A stretch of DNA of 34,962 bases. It comes from Opitutia bacterium. GTDB taxonomy: Bacteria > Verrucomicrobiota > Verrucomicrobiia > Opitutales > Seribacteraceae. The stretch spans positions 1 through 34,962 of the forward strand of contig NYYP01000046.1 of the NCBI GenBank assembly GCA_002686835.1. The letters run 5' to 3'. A program made the position numbers and the translations under genes. Numbering within the stretch: position 1 is the first letter of the stretch; each line of letters starts with the position of its first letter. The notes beneath the pieces were generated by a model that worked only from the letters and a program-made list of their open reading frames with translations, was not told the DNA's origin and did not search any database. Positions 15,886 to 25,198 of the stretch are shown piece by piece.

Positions 15886-17601
15886 TTATTTTTGGGTAGA
15901 TGCCTGGTTCATCAATGCCCCAATTGATTCCAATAAGACTGGTAACTTAAAATCCTGCTCAGTACTCTGAGCGGGTTGGTCACTCCACTTGGGCAGAGAA
16001 CCAAGAATTTCAGGACTTCCCTGCGAAAATTTTGATATTCTGAGCTTTCCGAAGTGAAGAGAAATAAGTTCGCCGGAGGCAGAAATTTCCACTTTGTAAT
16101 TTTGGGAAACTGTACTTGGGTCTACTTTATTGAGGGTAAAGAGAGTACCCCTGTCTGAGGAAGCTGGTGGATCGAGCCACATTGTCTTGCGTTCGAAAAA
16201 GTGGTTTAAAAGGACCTCTCTTCCCTTAGGAGTACCAATATATGAAATGTTTAAATTTTCGGAAATCTGGCTGGCGAAATCTTCGAATTCTTTGGCAAAA
16301 TTTAAATTAAAAGAGTAATTGAATGCTCCCCCCTGAGTATCTCTTTTAATTTCCATCAGTGGCATCGGGTAAGCCCCACCATTTTCAAACTTTATATTTT
16401 TGCCAGAAGGAGAAAGGATGAGACACTGGTTTGGGTCTACCCTGTAAGCAAATACAGGATTTTTGCCTTGGAATATCTGGATTTCAAACATTTTGCTTTC
16501 ATTATTTACACCAATCTGAAAATTAAAACTGTTTGGTGGGTCTTGATCATTCCAGGAACCTTCGATCAAAAATGCATCTGTTTCTCGCTGCCAACGATCG
16601 TAGAGGCTGGATAACTGTTCGAGAAATAAAGATTTACGACTTGATCCGAATTCAATCCCATCGAGCAGGGATTGGGCAATTTCCAGCCAAGGGTCTTGTG
16701 CATTTTGGGAGGGTGTGGGGATCGATTTAAGTACCGTAAGGGCACTTTCGCTGTTTCCACCAAGTAAATGGGCCAATGCAGTGGATACCTGAAATTTTGG
16801 CAGAGTGGAAAAATGGTCAGGTAAACTTGATAAATAGCTAAGAGCCAATTCGGGTCTGGTGGGTACTCCAAAGAGAGTAGAATTAATCATCGATTCCAAA
16901 AATGCAGGAGAATTCTTTTCTTCACTGGTTAACTGCGCCATGAAAAATTTAATAAAGAATTCGGTATCGATCATAGATAACTCCTGGAGTTGAGAAATCT
17001 TTTGAAGGGGTGGATTATCTGACCGGCAAATACGAACGAGTGGACTGAATTTTTGGTTCTTTTCTTCGGTGATATCAAGTGCTTTTGACAAACTTTGAAG
17101 AAGATCCTGGTTGTTGCTCTTTTGGGTGATGAGGTAAGAACCAAGAAGAAGGGATGGGTCATGCAAAAGTTCCGGTCCATGGATGCGGGCGAGTAGCACA
17201 AGACTATCAGCAAATGAATTGGAGAAATTTTGATCACTTAAGTCTGCTTCATTCAGTTTCATTCTTAATAATTGGGTGAGGCGGGGGGACCCTTTGTCGA
17301 AAGAACTGATGAAGTGAAGACTGGGGAGCGAGCCGAGGTATTGGAAAAGTAAAAGATCGGTCCCTCGCACGATGGAATCGAGATCTTCTGCAGCCTTTCC
17401 CATCATCATCAGATCGAGTGCAAGGCGTGGGGCTTCTTTTGCCTCAGGGTTTTCATCCAGGTATTGATTGGCTATTTCAAGGTAGCCGGCAAGGTCACCG
17501 GACTCGATGAATTCTTCGTAGAAAGGAATACGATCCTCCGCTTGCAAAGAACTGATGAACACAGCGAGGTATAAAAATGTGCGAGTAACAAATTTAGTCA
17601 T
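15886..17601 (-). CDS. Exported protein of unknown function, helical N-terminus and beta-rich C-terminus
   Basis: The 571-residue protein starts with a clear Sec signal peptide ending near SSLQA (cleavage about residue 21-22). Residues 22-345 are mainly helical with irregular TPR-like pairs (for example SYLSSLPDHFSTLPKFQVSTALAHL). From about 355 to 545 it turns beta-rich, with alternating strands such as ESKMFEIQIFQGKN and YKVEISASGELISLHFGKL. No catalytic motif or lipobox was found. It lies 33 bp after hemL on the same strand, so it could be the last gene of a nadE-hemL transcript, without a functional link being obvious. I do not recognise the family. Confidence 0.75.
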   Translation of the reverse strand: MTKFVTRTFLYLAVFISSLQAEDRIPFYEEFIESGDLAGYLEIANQYLDENPEAKEAPRLALDLMMMGKAAEDLDSIVRGTDLLLFQYLGSLPSLHFISSFDKGSPRLTQLLRMKLNEADLSDQNFSNSFADSLVLLARIHGPELLHDPSLLLGSYLITQKSNNQDLLQSLSKALDITEEKNQKFSPLVRICRSDNPPLQKISQLQELSMIDTEFFIKFFMAQLTSEEKNSPAFLESMINSTLFGVPTRPELALSYLSSLPDHFSTLPKFQVSTALAHLLGGNSESALTVLKSIPTPSQNAQDPWLEIAQSLLDGIEFGSSRKSLFLEQLSSLYDRWQRETDAFLIEGSWNDQDPPNSFNFQIGVNNESKMFEIQIFQGKNPVFAYRVDPNQCLILSPSGKNIKFENGGAYPMPLMEIKRDTQGGAFNYSFNLNFAKEFEDFASQISENLNISYIGTPKGREVLLNHFFERKTMWLDPPASSDRGTLFTLNKVDPSTVSQNYKVEISASGELISLHFGKLRISKFSQGSPEILGSLPKWSDQPAQSTEQDFKLPVLLESIGALMNQASTQK

Positions 17602-17634
17602 TGGTTTTGTTATCTGTTTTAGGTTGGCAAAAGG

Positions 17635-18915
17635 TCAACCAAAAGTGCTCAGTGCTACCTCGAAAATTTCCAAAGTTTTCGAAACATCCTCTGCTCCATG
17701 GGCACTACTGATAAAGCATGTCTCATAGGAGGACGGGGGAATATAGAGACCTTGATTGAGGCATGAGTGAAAAAAGTTGTTGTAATGTTCGTGTCTGGCT
17801 GCGACTGCCTGTTCAAATTGAGTCACATTTTGATCGCTAAAAAACAGGCAAAACATGGATCCGGTCTGAGGGACCTGTAAAGGGATGCCTCTATCCTTTG
17901 CCATCGTTTGCAAACCGGATGAAATTTGCTTTCCCATCTCATTCAACCGTTGGTAAGGGGACTCCGACTTTAACAGTTTAAGCGAAGCGATTCCTGCCGC
18001 CATCGCCAAAGGGTTGCCACTCAGTGTTCCTGCCTGGTAAACAGGCCCTAGGGGTGCCAGGCAATCCATAATTTCGCACCTCCCCCCGAATGCCCCAACC
18101 GGTAACCCGCCACCAATTATTTTTCCCATTGCAGTAAGGTCGGGAGTTATTCCCGTTTCTTCCTGTACCCCACCGAGACCCAGGCGAAATCCTGTCATTA
18201 CTTCATCAAAAATCAAAATCACTCCGTGTTCTGTACACAGTTTTCTCAGTCCTTTAAGGTAGCCTTCATTGGGCAAAATTAATCCGCAATTGGCCGGATA
18301 GGGTTCCACAATTAGAGCGGCAATTTGGCCAGCGTTGGATGCAAGTGACTTAGCGACCGCGTCCAAATTGTTGAAAGGAAGAACGATCGTCTCAGAGGCA
18401 AAAGATTTGGGAACACCTGCGCTATCCGGATTGCCTAAGGTCAAGGCACCAGAGCCGGCTTTGACCAGTAAGCTGTCCACATGTCCATGGTAACAGCCTG
18501 CAAATTTAATAACCTTGTCCCGCCCCGTGAACCCACGGGCGAGACGGATCGCCGACATAGTTGCCTCGGTTCCACTGTTGCACATGCGTACTTTTTCAAC
18601 AGAAGGTACCAGCTCGGCAATAAGCTCGGCCATTTCCACCTCCGCAGGTCCCGGGGTACCAAAACTTGTTCCTTTGGATAACGCATCTGCAATGGCTTCC
18701 CGGATAACCGGATGATCATGCCCATGAATGGCTGGCCCCCAAGTACAGACATAGTCGATCAATTCATTTCCATCAGCAGTTAAAAGTCTGCTACCTGATG
18801 CTTTGGCGGTGAAAAAGGGGGATCCACCAACCGAACGGAAGGCACGGACTGGGGAATTTACTCCGCCAGGTATGAGCTTTTTGGCTTTTTCAAATAGTGC
18901 TTGGGATTCATTCAT
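17635..18915 (-). CDS. hemL: Glutamate-1-semialdehyde 2,1-aminomutase
   Basis: The 426-residue class III aminotransferase begins with the typical [23 protein letters not shown] segment, too long to be chance. It has [26 protein letters not shown] for cofactor binding and the Schiff-base Lys265 in [11 protein letters not shown]. It makes 5-aminolevulinate from glutamate-1-semialdehyde in the C5 pathway of tetrapyrrole synthesis, consistent with the haem proteins encoded further along. The open frame extends upstream to 19047, inside nadE, but family alignment fixes the start at 18915. It follows nadE by 10 bp, suggesting one transcript. Confidence 0.96.
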   Translation of the reverse strand: MNESQALFEKAKKLIPGGVNSPVRAFRSVGGSPFFTAKASGSRLLTADGNELIDYVCTWGPAIHGHDHPVIREAIADALSKGTSFGTPGPAEVEMAELIAELVPSVEKVRMCNSGTEATMSAIRLARGFTGRDKVIKFAGCYHGHVDSLLVKAGSGALTLGNPDSAGVPKSFASETIVLPFNNLDAVAKSLASNAGQIAALIVEPYPANCGLILPNEGYLKGLRKLCTEHGVILIFDEVMTGFRLGLGGVQEETGITPDLTAMGKIIGGGLPVGAFGGRCEIMDCLAPLGPVYQAGTLSGNPLAMAAGIASLKLLKSESPYQRLNEMGKQISSGLQTMAKDRGIPLQVPQTGSMFCLFFSDQNVTQFEQAVAARHEHYNNFFHSCLNQGLYIPPSSYETCFISSAHGAEDVSKTLEIFEVALSTFG

Positions 18916-18925
18916 AAAAGTATTT

Positions 18926-20548
18926 TCAATTGCTGTATCTTTGCACAATAGGCATCCGTCTGCCGATTCCAAAGGCAAGTGGGGTGATTTTGAGACCTGG
19001 TGCTGCCTGTTTGCGCTTGTATTCGTTCCGGTCCACCAATGCGACAATCCTCTTCACTACATTCTTCTCGAAACCCATTTTAATAATCGAATTTACAGAG
19101 AGACCGTCTTCCACATAGGCCTGTAAAATTCCGTCAAGTACAGAGTAATCGGGCAATGAATCACTATCCTTCTGGTCGGGCCGAAGTTCTGCAGATGGTG
19201 GTTTATCAATGCTATTTTGCGGAATGATTTCAACATCTCGATTGATATGCCTGGCTAATTCAAAAACTTGTGTCTTGGGAAGGTCTGAAATGACAGCCAA
19301 TCCACCGCACATGTCGCCATACAAAGTACAGTAGCCAACTGCTAATTCACTTTTATTGCCAGTGGTGAGTAGAAGCGCACCCAATTTATTGGAAACTGCC
19401 ATAAGCAAAAGTCCACGACTTCTTGCCTGTAAGTTTTCTTCCGTTACATCGGCTTCCAGACCTGCAAACAAATCCGCAAGTTCTCTCTCCGCAGAATCGA
19501 CTATTTTTTGAACGGGAAGGGTGTGGCAGACAATGCCCAGGTTTTTTGCCAGTTTCTGAGCGTCTGATTTGCTGTGCTCACTTGAAATGGCTGAGGGCAG
19601 ACTTATTCCAATGACATTTTCTTTTCCCAATGCTTCCACCGCCAAAACGGCGGTAAGTGCGGAATCAATCCCTCCACTTAACCCGATTAGTCCTTGGGTG
19701 AATCCGCTCTTATGAGCATAATCTCGCAGACCTAGCACGAGGGCTTTTCTGGTGCACTCCAGTTGATCATCTTTGCAGTCCTGATGCTGGGGTAATTTGG
19801 ATGAATCTATTACCTGACAGTCAGACTTAAAAAAAGGGAGGCTGTGCATGCCCATACTTTTTGAGTCCAAAAGAACCGATCCACCATCAAAAACCAATTC
19901 ATCGTTTCCGCCGACCGCATTTACATAGACTACCGGACAGTTTAAGTCATGAGACACTTGATTGATGATGGCTAATCTTTGATCATGTTTTCCCTGATGC
20001 CATGGACTTGCAGACATGTTGATTAGCAAACTGATGTTTTCACCTGCCAAGTTTTTGACTGGGTCGGTGGGGTGAAGATCTCCGGACACATTCCAGATGT
20101 CTTCACAGATGGAAACTCCGATCTTAATTCCTGCATGGGCAAAAGACATCGAGGCATTACCCTCAGCAAAATATCGGTGTTCATCAAAAACATCATATGT
20201 GGGCAGCAAGCGTTTACGAAAAACCTGTTGAACCTCTTGGTTGAAACATAGTGCAGCAGAATTGAAATAAGCCTTCCCTGAAGCCATACTGCACAATTCG
20301 GGGTAGCCTACAAGAGCCGGGCATTCCTTAGTGTATTGAACAAATTTATTGAGCATTTCGGAGCAATCACTACCGAAAGACTTTTTGAGCAGCAGGTCTC
20401 TTGGCGGGTATCCGCAAAGGGAAAGTTCAGGGAAAACAACCAATTCAGCCCCGCCTTGGCAAAGCGATTGATACGCATCCACCATAATTTCGAGGTTGCC
20501 ATTTAAATCCCCAACGGTGGGATTAATCTGAGCAATCCCTATCTTCAT
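18926..20548 (-). CDS. nadE: Glutamine-dependent NAD(+) synthetase
   Basis: The 540-residue protein fuses an N-terminal nitrilase-type glutaminase domain (about 1-250), with catalytic Glu41 ([11 protein letters not shown]), Lys112 and Cys148 (SICEDIW), to a C-terminal synthetase domain with the PP-loop SGGIDSA at 291-297. It completes NAD synthesis by amidating deaminated NAD with ammonia from glutamine. The length fits the bacterial two-domain form of 540-580 residues. It is divergent from maf, with 47 bp between the start codons. Confidence 0.97.
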   Translation of the reverse strand: MKIGIAQINPTVGDLNGNLEIMVDAYQSLCQGGAELVVFPELSLCGYPPRDLLLKKSFGSDCSEMLNKFVQYTKECPALVGYPELCSMASGKAYFNSAALCFNQEVQQVFRKRLLPTYDVFDEHRYFAEGNASMSFAHAGIKIGVSICEDIWNVSGDLHPTDPVKNLAGENISLLINMSASPWHQGKHDQRLAIINQVSHDLNCPVVYVNAVGGNDELVFDGGSVLLDSKSMGMHSLPFFKSDCQVIDSSKLPQHQDCKDDQLECTRKALVLGLRDYAHKSGFTQGLIGLSGGIDSALTAVLAVEALGKENVIGISLPSAISSEHSKSDAQKLAKNLGIVCHTLPVQKIVDSAERELADLFAGLEADVTEENLQARSRGLLLMAVSNKLGALLLTTGNKSELAVGYCTLYGDMCGGLAVISDLPKTQVFELARHINRDVEIIPQNSIDKPPSAELRPDQKDSDSLPDYSVLDGILQAYVEDGLSVNSIIKMGFEKNVVKRIVALVDRNEYKRKQAAPGLKITPLAFGIGRRMPIVQRYSN

Positions 20549-20559
20549 CTTGTAGACTT

Positions 20560-20566
20560 AAGGAGG
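20560..20566 (+). promoter_or_regulatory. Perfect Shine-Dalgarno (AAGGAGG) before a small ORF overlapping maf
   Basis: AAGGAGG ends 9 nt before an ATG at 20576 that opens a 38-codon frame (stop at 20692) out of phase with maf, whose own ATG is at 20596. This is the only strong Shine-Dalgarno noticed ahead of a start in the window. It may drive a leader peptide or be chance. Confidence 0.3.
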
Positions 20567-20595
20567 TTGGGTAACATGGTTAAAGATTATCAATT

Positions 20596-21216
20596 ATGTC
20601 ATTGGATACACAAAAAGCCACCAAGAAGCCTGAAAATTCATTTATTTTGGCATCTTCTTCTCCACGAAGGAAGGAATTGCTGGGCCAGTTAATCAAAGAA
20701 TTTAAGATTGTATGCCCGGATGCATCCGAGCTTGAAGAACATCAAGATGGTCCTAAGCAATTAGTTCTCGAAAATGCAAAAATAAAAAGTCTGCAAGTGG
20801 CACAATCCTTTCCTGACCATTGGGTACTTGGAGCTGATACTTTGGTTGCCCTGGGAAAGGAAGTTTTTGGCAAACCTGTGGATTTGAGAAATGCTAAATC
20901 TTTGTTGTTGAGACTGTCAGGTAGGACTCACAAAGTATTTACTGGCATTTGTTTGCTCAATTTATCCATGAAGGTATCCCGGGAGAAAACTGTTTCGACT
21001 TCGGTCACTTTTAAAAATTTAAATGATGCAATGATTGACAGTTATTTTAAGGAGGTTGACCCACTTGATAAAGCCGGTGCTTATGCCATTCAAACTTGTC
21101 CAGAAATGATCATAGAGTCCTTTGAGGGATCTTTATCAAATGTGATTGGTTTACCTAAAGAGGATTTGGGAATGTGGTTCAAGGATTATGGATTGCCAGA
21201 TGCAATGCGGCAATGA
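20596..21216 (+). CDS. maf: Maf-family nucleotide pyrophosphatase
   Basis: The 206-residue protein has the Maf signature ILASSSPRRKELL (about 17-29) and the second motif VLGADTLVALGKEVFGKP with the likely catalytic Asp81. It continues through RLSGRTHKVFTG and ends with a DKAGAYAIQ stretch and GLP near the C-terminus. Maf proteins hydrolyse non-canonical or modified nucleoside triphosphates and were first noted as septation inhibitors. The N-terminal 15 residues before the domain are non-conserved. A perfect Shine-Dalgarno lies upstream but at the wrong spacing for this start and before an out-of-frame ATG. Confidence 0.95.
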   Translation: MSLDTQKATKKPENSFILASSSPRRKELLGQLIKEFKIVCPDASELEEHQDGPKQLVLENAKIKSLQVAQSFPDHWVLGADTLVALGKEVFGKPVDLRNAKSLLLRLSGRTHKVFTGICLLNLSMKVSREKTVSTSVTFKNLNDAMIDSYFKEVDPLDKAGAYAIQTCPEMIIESFEGSLSNVIGLPKEDLGMWFKDYGLPDAMRQ

Positions 21217-21267
21217 TTGCACATTTTTTATTTTTTACGTAATTATGTATCATAACGCTTCCATACA

Positions 21268-22200
21268 TTGATTAAAAAACTTTCTATAATCATCGCCATT
21301 ATCTGGTTTGCTTTTCTGGCCGTCCTTGTATTCAAAGAGCAAATCCTGGGGTTTCTCGGGCAAACAAAGGAGGAGGAAAAAGTTGTGCAAGGTATGGCCC
21401 CCCCGGTCATGGACCGTCCTCCACTCCAGGCTCCAGTTTCCCCCCCAGTTATTCCGGTTAAACCCGAAACTATCCCTTTTGCTCCCTTGCCTAATCTGCC
21501 ACCTTCCGTCCCCCAGAAGGAAATTGTGAAAAAACCGGGTAATAATGCTTTGCCGGTAGATGAAATGACCGCCCCTCCTGCTAATCTCCAAGCTAAGAAA
21601 CAGTTGGACTCATTTGGGCTAATTTGCACCAAATTTGAAAGAGTACCCTCGCGGTTTAGGCTTGTTTCCTGGGACAAAACCAAAAAGGTGGAACTTGAGG
21701 ATTTAAGTCAGGTGGATCCTGTCACTCAAAAACATCCGAGGTTTTGGCTGAACATTAGAACCCCTTACAAGGAATTTATTCATCGAAACTCAAAGGAATC
21801 TTTTTTTAGACCTACGACAATGAATGATCCTAACAAGAGAATCATTGCCCATTCCTTTGAAATCAAAAAGAAGGCCATAGATTACAGTAGTAGAATGAAT
21901 TCCATTGGTTATTTGATCCTTCATGACTTTAAAATTGGTGGACCTCCGTATCAGTTAACCAGTGAGATGGAAACTCCCCTTACTTCTTCTTATTATTTAC
22001 ACTTTGAACAAAATATGGGACCCCAGAAATTTTTTCATGACCTTACCGGTAAAAAGAACGGTTATGCATTTGGTGGCTGGGGTTTGGAATACAAAGTAAT
22101 TAAACAGAATTTTGCTCAAAATAAAATTACAGTGTTGAAAAAGGACTTAAAGACAGGCATGGTTGTGGAAAAAGACCTCTATGGACCCACAGCCTTCTAA
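21268..22200 (+). CDS. Single-pass membrane-anchored protein of unknown function with Pro-rich linker
   Basis: The 310-residue frame can only begin at the TTG at 21268, because a stop lies 15 bp upstream and the next in-frame Met is residue 43, after the hydrophobic helix. The N-terminus is a transmembrane helix at about 4-22, followed by a proline-rich linker (about 40-95). A globular C-terminal domain (about 110-310) follows with no motif I recognise; it ends in a beta-rich, Lys- and aromatic-rich region. The layout suggests a periplasmic domain tethered to the inner membrane. It ends 12 bp before the SIMPL gene on the same strand. Confidence 0.7.
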   Translation: MIKKLSIIIAIIWFAFLAVLVFKEQILGFLGQTKEEEKVVQGMAPPVMDRPPLQAPVSPPVIPVKPETIPFAPLPNLPPSVPQKEIVKKPGNNALPVDEMTAPPANLQAKKQLDSFGLICTKFERVPSRFRLVSWDKTKKVELEDLSQVDPVTQKHPRFWLNIRTPYKEFIHRNSKESFFRPTTMNDPNKRIIAHSFEIKKKAIDYSSRMNSIGYLILHDFKIGGPPYQLTSEMETPLTSSYYLHFEQNMGPQKFFHDLTGKKNGYAFGGWGLEYKVIKQNFAQNKITVLKKDLKTGMVVEKDLYGPTAF

Positions 22201-22212
22201 CCCTCCCTGATT

Positions 22213-22917
22213 ATGAAGATCTTACCACTTCTCATTTTTTGTTTTTCCTGTTCTGGCCTTTGCTATGCCCATTCAGAAAAGGAGGGTTTTGATCGTTGGA
22301 TTAATGTAACCGGTCACGGGGAAGTCAGTGCTTCCCCTGACATGGCAATTCTTCGGTTGGGCGTTTTGACGACGGCAAAAACAGCCAAGCTGTCGACTGA
22401 ATTGAACAACCAGGCGATCTTGAAAATCTTTGATGTTTTAGAAGAGTTGGACATTGCCAAAGACGATTATGAGACCGAGCGATTCCAGCTTCTTCCTCAA
22501 CGACAATACCGGAAAGGAATGTCCCCCTTAATTACGGGTTATCAGACTACTAATTCCCTTCTTGTTCGTATTCATGACCTCGATCGGGTGGGGGAGATTA
22601 TGCAGGCAACCATTGATGCGGGTGGCAATAATTTTGAATCGCTCAACTATGTGCTGGATGAGGACGATGAATTCGTTGAGGAAGCAAGGGTTCGAGCAAT
22701 GGAAGACGCATTGGCAAAAGCGGAAGTCCTCGCTGGCAGTCTGGATTTAAAGGTTGGACCACCTATAACCATACAGGAAGTTTCCGGTCACCACCGCCCT
22801 ATGCATGAATCGAGAATGATGCGTGCTCAGGCTATGATGGATGCAAGTGTACCAGTGCAAGGCCCAAGTGAATTAACCACCCGGGTTCGGGTACAGGTTA
22901 AATTTGTCTTGGAGTAG
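22213..22917 (+). CDS. SIMPL-domain (DUF541/YggE-like) exported protein
   Basis: The 234-residue protein has a signal peptide ending near residue 19 (GLCYA). It then shows the SIMPL/DUF541 pattern: INVTGHGEVSASPDMAILRLGV, paired helices, the YQTTNSLLVRIHD strand, a DAGGNNFESLNYVLDE turn, and a long helix with EEARVRAMEDALAKAEVLA. The family includes YggE and Brucella BP26, periplasmic proteins linked to oxidative stress or channel-like oligomers; the biochemical role is unsettled. It is likely co-transcribed with the preceding anchored protein. The ATG at 22213 has no Shine-Dalgarno. Confidence 0.9.
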   Translation: MKILPLLIFCFSCSGLCYAHSEKEGFDRWINVTGHGEVSASPDMAILRLGVLTTAKTAKLSTELNNQAILKIFDVLEELDIAKDDYETERFQLLPQRQYRKGMSPLITGYQTTNSLLVRIHDLDRVGEIMQATIDAGGNNFESLNYVLDEDDEFVEEARVRAMEDALAKAEVLAGSLDLKVGPPITIQEVSGHHRPMHESRMMRAQAMMDASVPVQGPSELTTRVRVQVKFVLE

Positions 22918-23008
22918 ATTCGGACATTGAGGGCTTGTGGGAGTCGGTCCGGGGATTCCCCCCTTGACCAAATAATAATTAGCCTTAATTTGGTTACTTT
23001 AATCAAGT

Positions 23009-23084
23009 GCCGGCGTAGCTCAGTTGGTAGAGCAGGAGACTCTTAATCTTTTGGTCGTGGGTTCAAGTCCCTCCGCCGGTACCA
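23009..23084 (+). tRNA. tRNA-Lys (anticodon CUU)
   Basis: A 76-nt cloverleaf with encoded CCA. The acceptor stem GCCGGCG pairs with CGCCGGT, the D-arm is GCTC/GAGC, and the anticodon loop CTCTTAA gives anticodon CTT for lysine with U33 in place. The T-loop TTCAAGT is standard. The T-stem GTGGG/CCCTC has a T-T mismatch at pair 50-64, and the anticodon stem has two G-T pairs. The convergent SHD1 gene ends 11 bp downstream. Confidence 0.93.
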
Positions 23085-23094
23085 TTTCACCTCA

Positions 23095-24882
23095 CTAGGG
23101 TAATATTAGTATTTTATAAGCTCGGTTTTGTGGGATTTCTTTTGCCGAGGAACCATTGCTATAGCTCAGAGATAAGCCTTGGAAGGGAAAGATTTTACCG
23201 TAGTCTACATCCATTCCAAATCTCATTCCTGAACCAGTGGACATAAATGATATTCGATTTCCGTAAGGAAATCCCATAACAGTGGCCGTTCCCATTTGCC
23301 CAAACTTTTGCCCTTTGTATTTAGCATTTGTCGTCACCCATTTTTCCTTGAATGGGTAAGTGCGAGACTTGCCAGAAGCAGGCTTTAGGACGAGGGAACC
23401 ATCCCCAATATAAGGCATGATTTCCTCCATCGATTTATTTCTGGAGTCAGGGACAATACCAGGAATAGATGTGCCAATTCTAATACTTGTGGGTTCTTTC
23501 TCTCCATATGGATCTTTCATTTTGGACCATAGGGTTAATCCTTTATCATTTAATTGAATGTTATACTGGAATGTACCACCGTTATTAAAAGTCCCGGAAA
23601 TGGTTGTTTTTTCTCTCTTCATCGAAGCCTCAGGGGGATTCTCGAAACCTGTTATCTTTCTTGATCTTCGACGATACTTTTCTGGGTTGGTTTTGTCTGT
23701 ATAGCGGGTGCCAAAGCCGACTCCAAAAGTTTTAGGGGGTTTGGATGGATCTTTGCTGTTTTTAAGCCAGATCTTAACTGAGCTTCCTGACGAACTTATG
23801 GCCGCATCGAACTTTTCAGACTGAAATACGGTATTGTACCCCTTGAACGGTCCATTGGCAAAGGTAGCTAATCTAGAGCCTTTCGCGGGAGAGATTGATG
23901 GCGCACGATTTGCAGTGAGGCTTTTTCTGCGGAGTGCTTCCAGTAAGGCCTGGCTTTCCTTACTGAACCTGTCCCAGGTTAGCTCCAGGGGGTGGGTTTT
24001 GCCTGCTAAGGTTATGGTGACACCGGAATCATCAGCATCAATGAAATTGGCAGAGATCGTTACTCCCTCGGTATTTTTAAGAGGGTGTACTTTGTCCAAA
24101 TCCTGCACGGATACTTCGGGTACCTTCATCTTTTGGCGTATTTTCGCAAAAGCTTCGATTGCCTTTTTTCGTTCATCATTAAGAGCCTTTAGCTTCTTTG
24201 CCAGGGCAATCGCCTGGGGAGAAAGGTTTGCCTTGCCTATCTGAACTTCTAAGTCGGAGCTGGTAAGCACAGTAAGTTCATCGCTTTCAAATTCAACAAA
24301 TTTTGCCCGCAAAGCCCGGTTGTCCGCACTTATCCAGACCTGCATCGCATCGAGATCAAGAGGACCGTCCGGATCGGTTCCCTCAATTGAATCATTCTTT
24401 TCTTGATTTGCAACTGGTTGCTGCGGAGACGGAGCTGGAGGAGGGCTTGGCCCATTTTTTTCATTGAGAAGTTTGCGGACGAGGTTTTTGGATTCCTGGC
24501 TGAGGTTTCCCAGAGGAAGGTCAAAGGGTTGTCCATTCCAGAGCAGTTTCACGGTGGAACCTGACGCCCCTAAAAACTGGGCCTGAATCACTCTGCCCTG
24601 TAAATCTGTCCACGAATGAACTGCCTTAGGTTGTTCTTTGCTGGTGCTTGATTCAGTTCGCAGTTTTATTGCCAGTGCCCTGGAAAACGCACTGAGCGAG
24701 TTGATCGGAAGATCGAGCTCCTGGCCTTGCATAGAGATGGTAAGCATATCAGCACTACAGCGGACAAATTCCGCCTCAATTTGCTGTCCATTGGCATCCG
24801 TCCAAATGTAGGTTTTGGCAGGTAAAAGGTAAAGAGGAAGCAGTAGGGCGATTCCAAGGAGAAAATAGGGTATTGGAAGCAT
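23095..24882 (-). CDS. Exported protein with four SHD1-like repeats
   Basis: From the ATG at 24882 the protein has 595 residues. It opens with a signal peptide ending near LPAKT, then four repeats of about 55 residues, visible in nt 24830 to 23930 with spacers. Each starts with an aromatic-containing lead (YIWTD, HSWTD, QVWIS or HPLKN), a G/N turn, an A-x-F strand and an LS..(A/S) closing helix. That is the SHD1 (SLA1 homology domain 1) pattern, known in yeast Sla1 and abundant in Planctomycetes/Verrucomicrobia. The last 240 residues form an unrecognised domain rich in beta strands and Gly/Ser/Lys. The function is unknown. The open frame extends to 24969 but without signal-peptide logic. Confidence 0.8.
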   Translation of the reverse strand: MLPIPYFLLGIALLLPLYLLPAKTYIWTDANGQQIEAEFVRCSADMLTISMQGQELDLPINSLSAFSRALAIKLRTESSTSKEQPKAVHSWTDLQGRVIQAQFLGASGSTVKLLWNGQPFDLPLGNLSQESKNLVRKLLNEKNGPSPPPAPSPQQPVANQEKNDSIEGTDPDGPLDLDAMQVWISADNRALRAKFVEFESDELTVLTSSDLEVQIGKANLSPQAIALAKKLKALNDERKKAIEAFAKIRQKMKVPEVSVQDLDKVHPLKNTEGVTISANFIDADDSGVTITLAGKTHPLELTWDRFSKESQALLEALRRKSLTANRAPSISPAKGSRLATFANGPFKGYNTVFQSEKFDAAISSSGSSVKIWLKNSKDPSKPPKTFGVGFGTRYTDKTNPEKYRRRSRKITGFENPPEASMKREKTTISGTFNNGGTFQYNIQLNDKGLTLWSKMKDPYGEKEPTSIRIGTSIPGIVPDSRNKSMEEIMPYIGDGSLVLKPASGKSRTYPFKEKWVTTNAKYKGQKFGQMGTATVMGFPYGNRISFMSTGSGMRFGMDVDYGKIFPFQGLSLSYSNGSSAKEIPQNRAYKILILP

Positions 24883-25198
24883 GAAAGTAATCACTCTTAA
24901 GGGTTGGGCTTGGTTATACAATAGCAAAGGAATAACCTTACTGAAATGCCCGCAAAAACAAAACAGCAAATTGCGTATAATTTCTGTTGTATCACGCCAA
25001 AAAGTTTACCTTACTGACGGTTCGAGTTTGTCAACCCGATGGTTGAAAATGGATGATGTTAACTGGAAACGGATTGGTGGATTTGGTTAATGAACGGGAC
25101 CAGGGAGAATAACTTATTTCTACCAATCGTTCATCCCATGTATTGCCTGAAGGATATCATTTATTGATCGGGATGTATCTCATATCGAAGAAAGAAAT
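24883..25198. other. Intergenic region, no secure gene
   Basis: This stretch of 316 bp lies between the divergent SHD1 start and the end of the isomerase gene. A plus-strand frame runs 24881-25090 (69 codons from ATG, or 39 from TTG at 24971) and ends in VYLTDGSSLSTRWLKMDDV, which looks protein-like. It matches nothing I can name and is not called as a gene. The remaining ~110 bp show no clear hairpin or promoter. Confidence 0.4.

Noticed and set aside
18916-19047. N-terminal extension of hemL
   Set aside because: It would overlap nadE by 122 bp, and family alignment begins at the Met at 18915.
22951-22961. GGGGATTCCCC hairpin after the SIMPL gene as terminator
   Set aside because: 4-bp stem with a 3-nt loop and no T-run; likely chance.
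24947-25018. Small frame starting MPAKTKQQ
   Set aside because: Only 23 codons, overlaps another frame that looks more protein-like, and no start signal.
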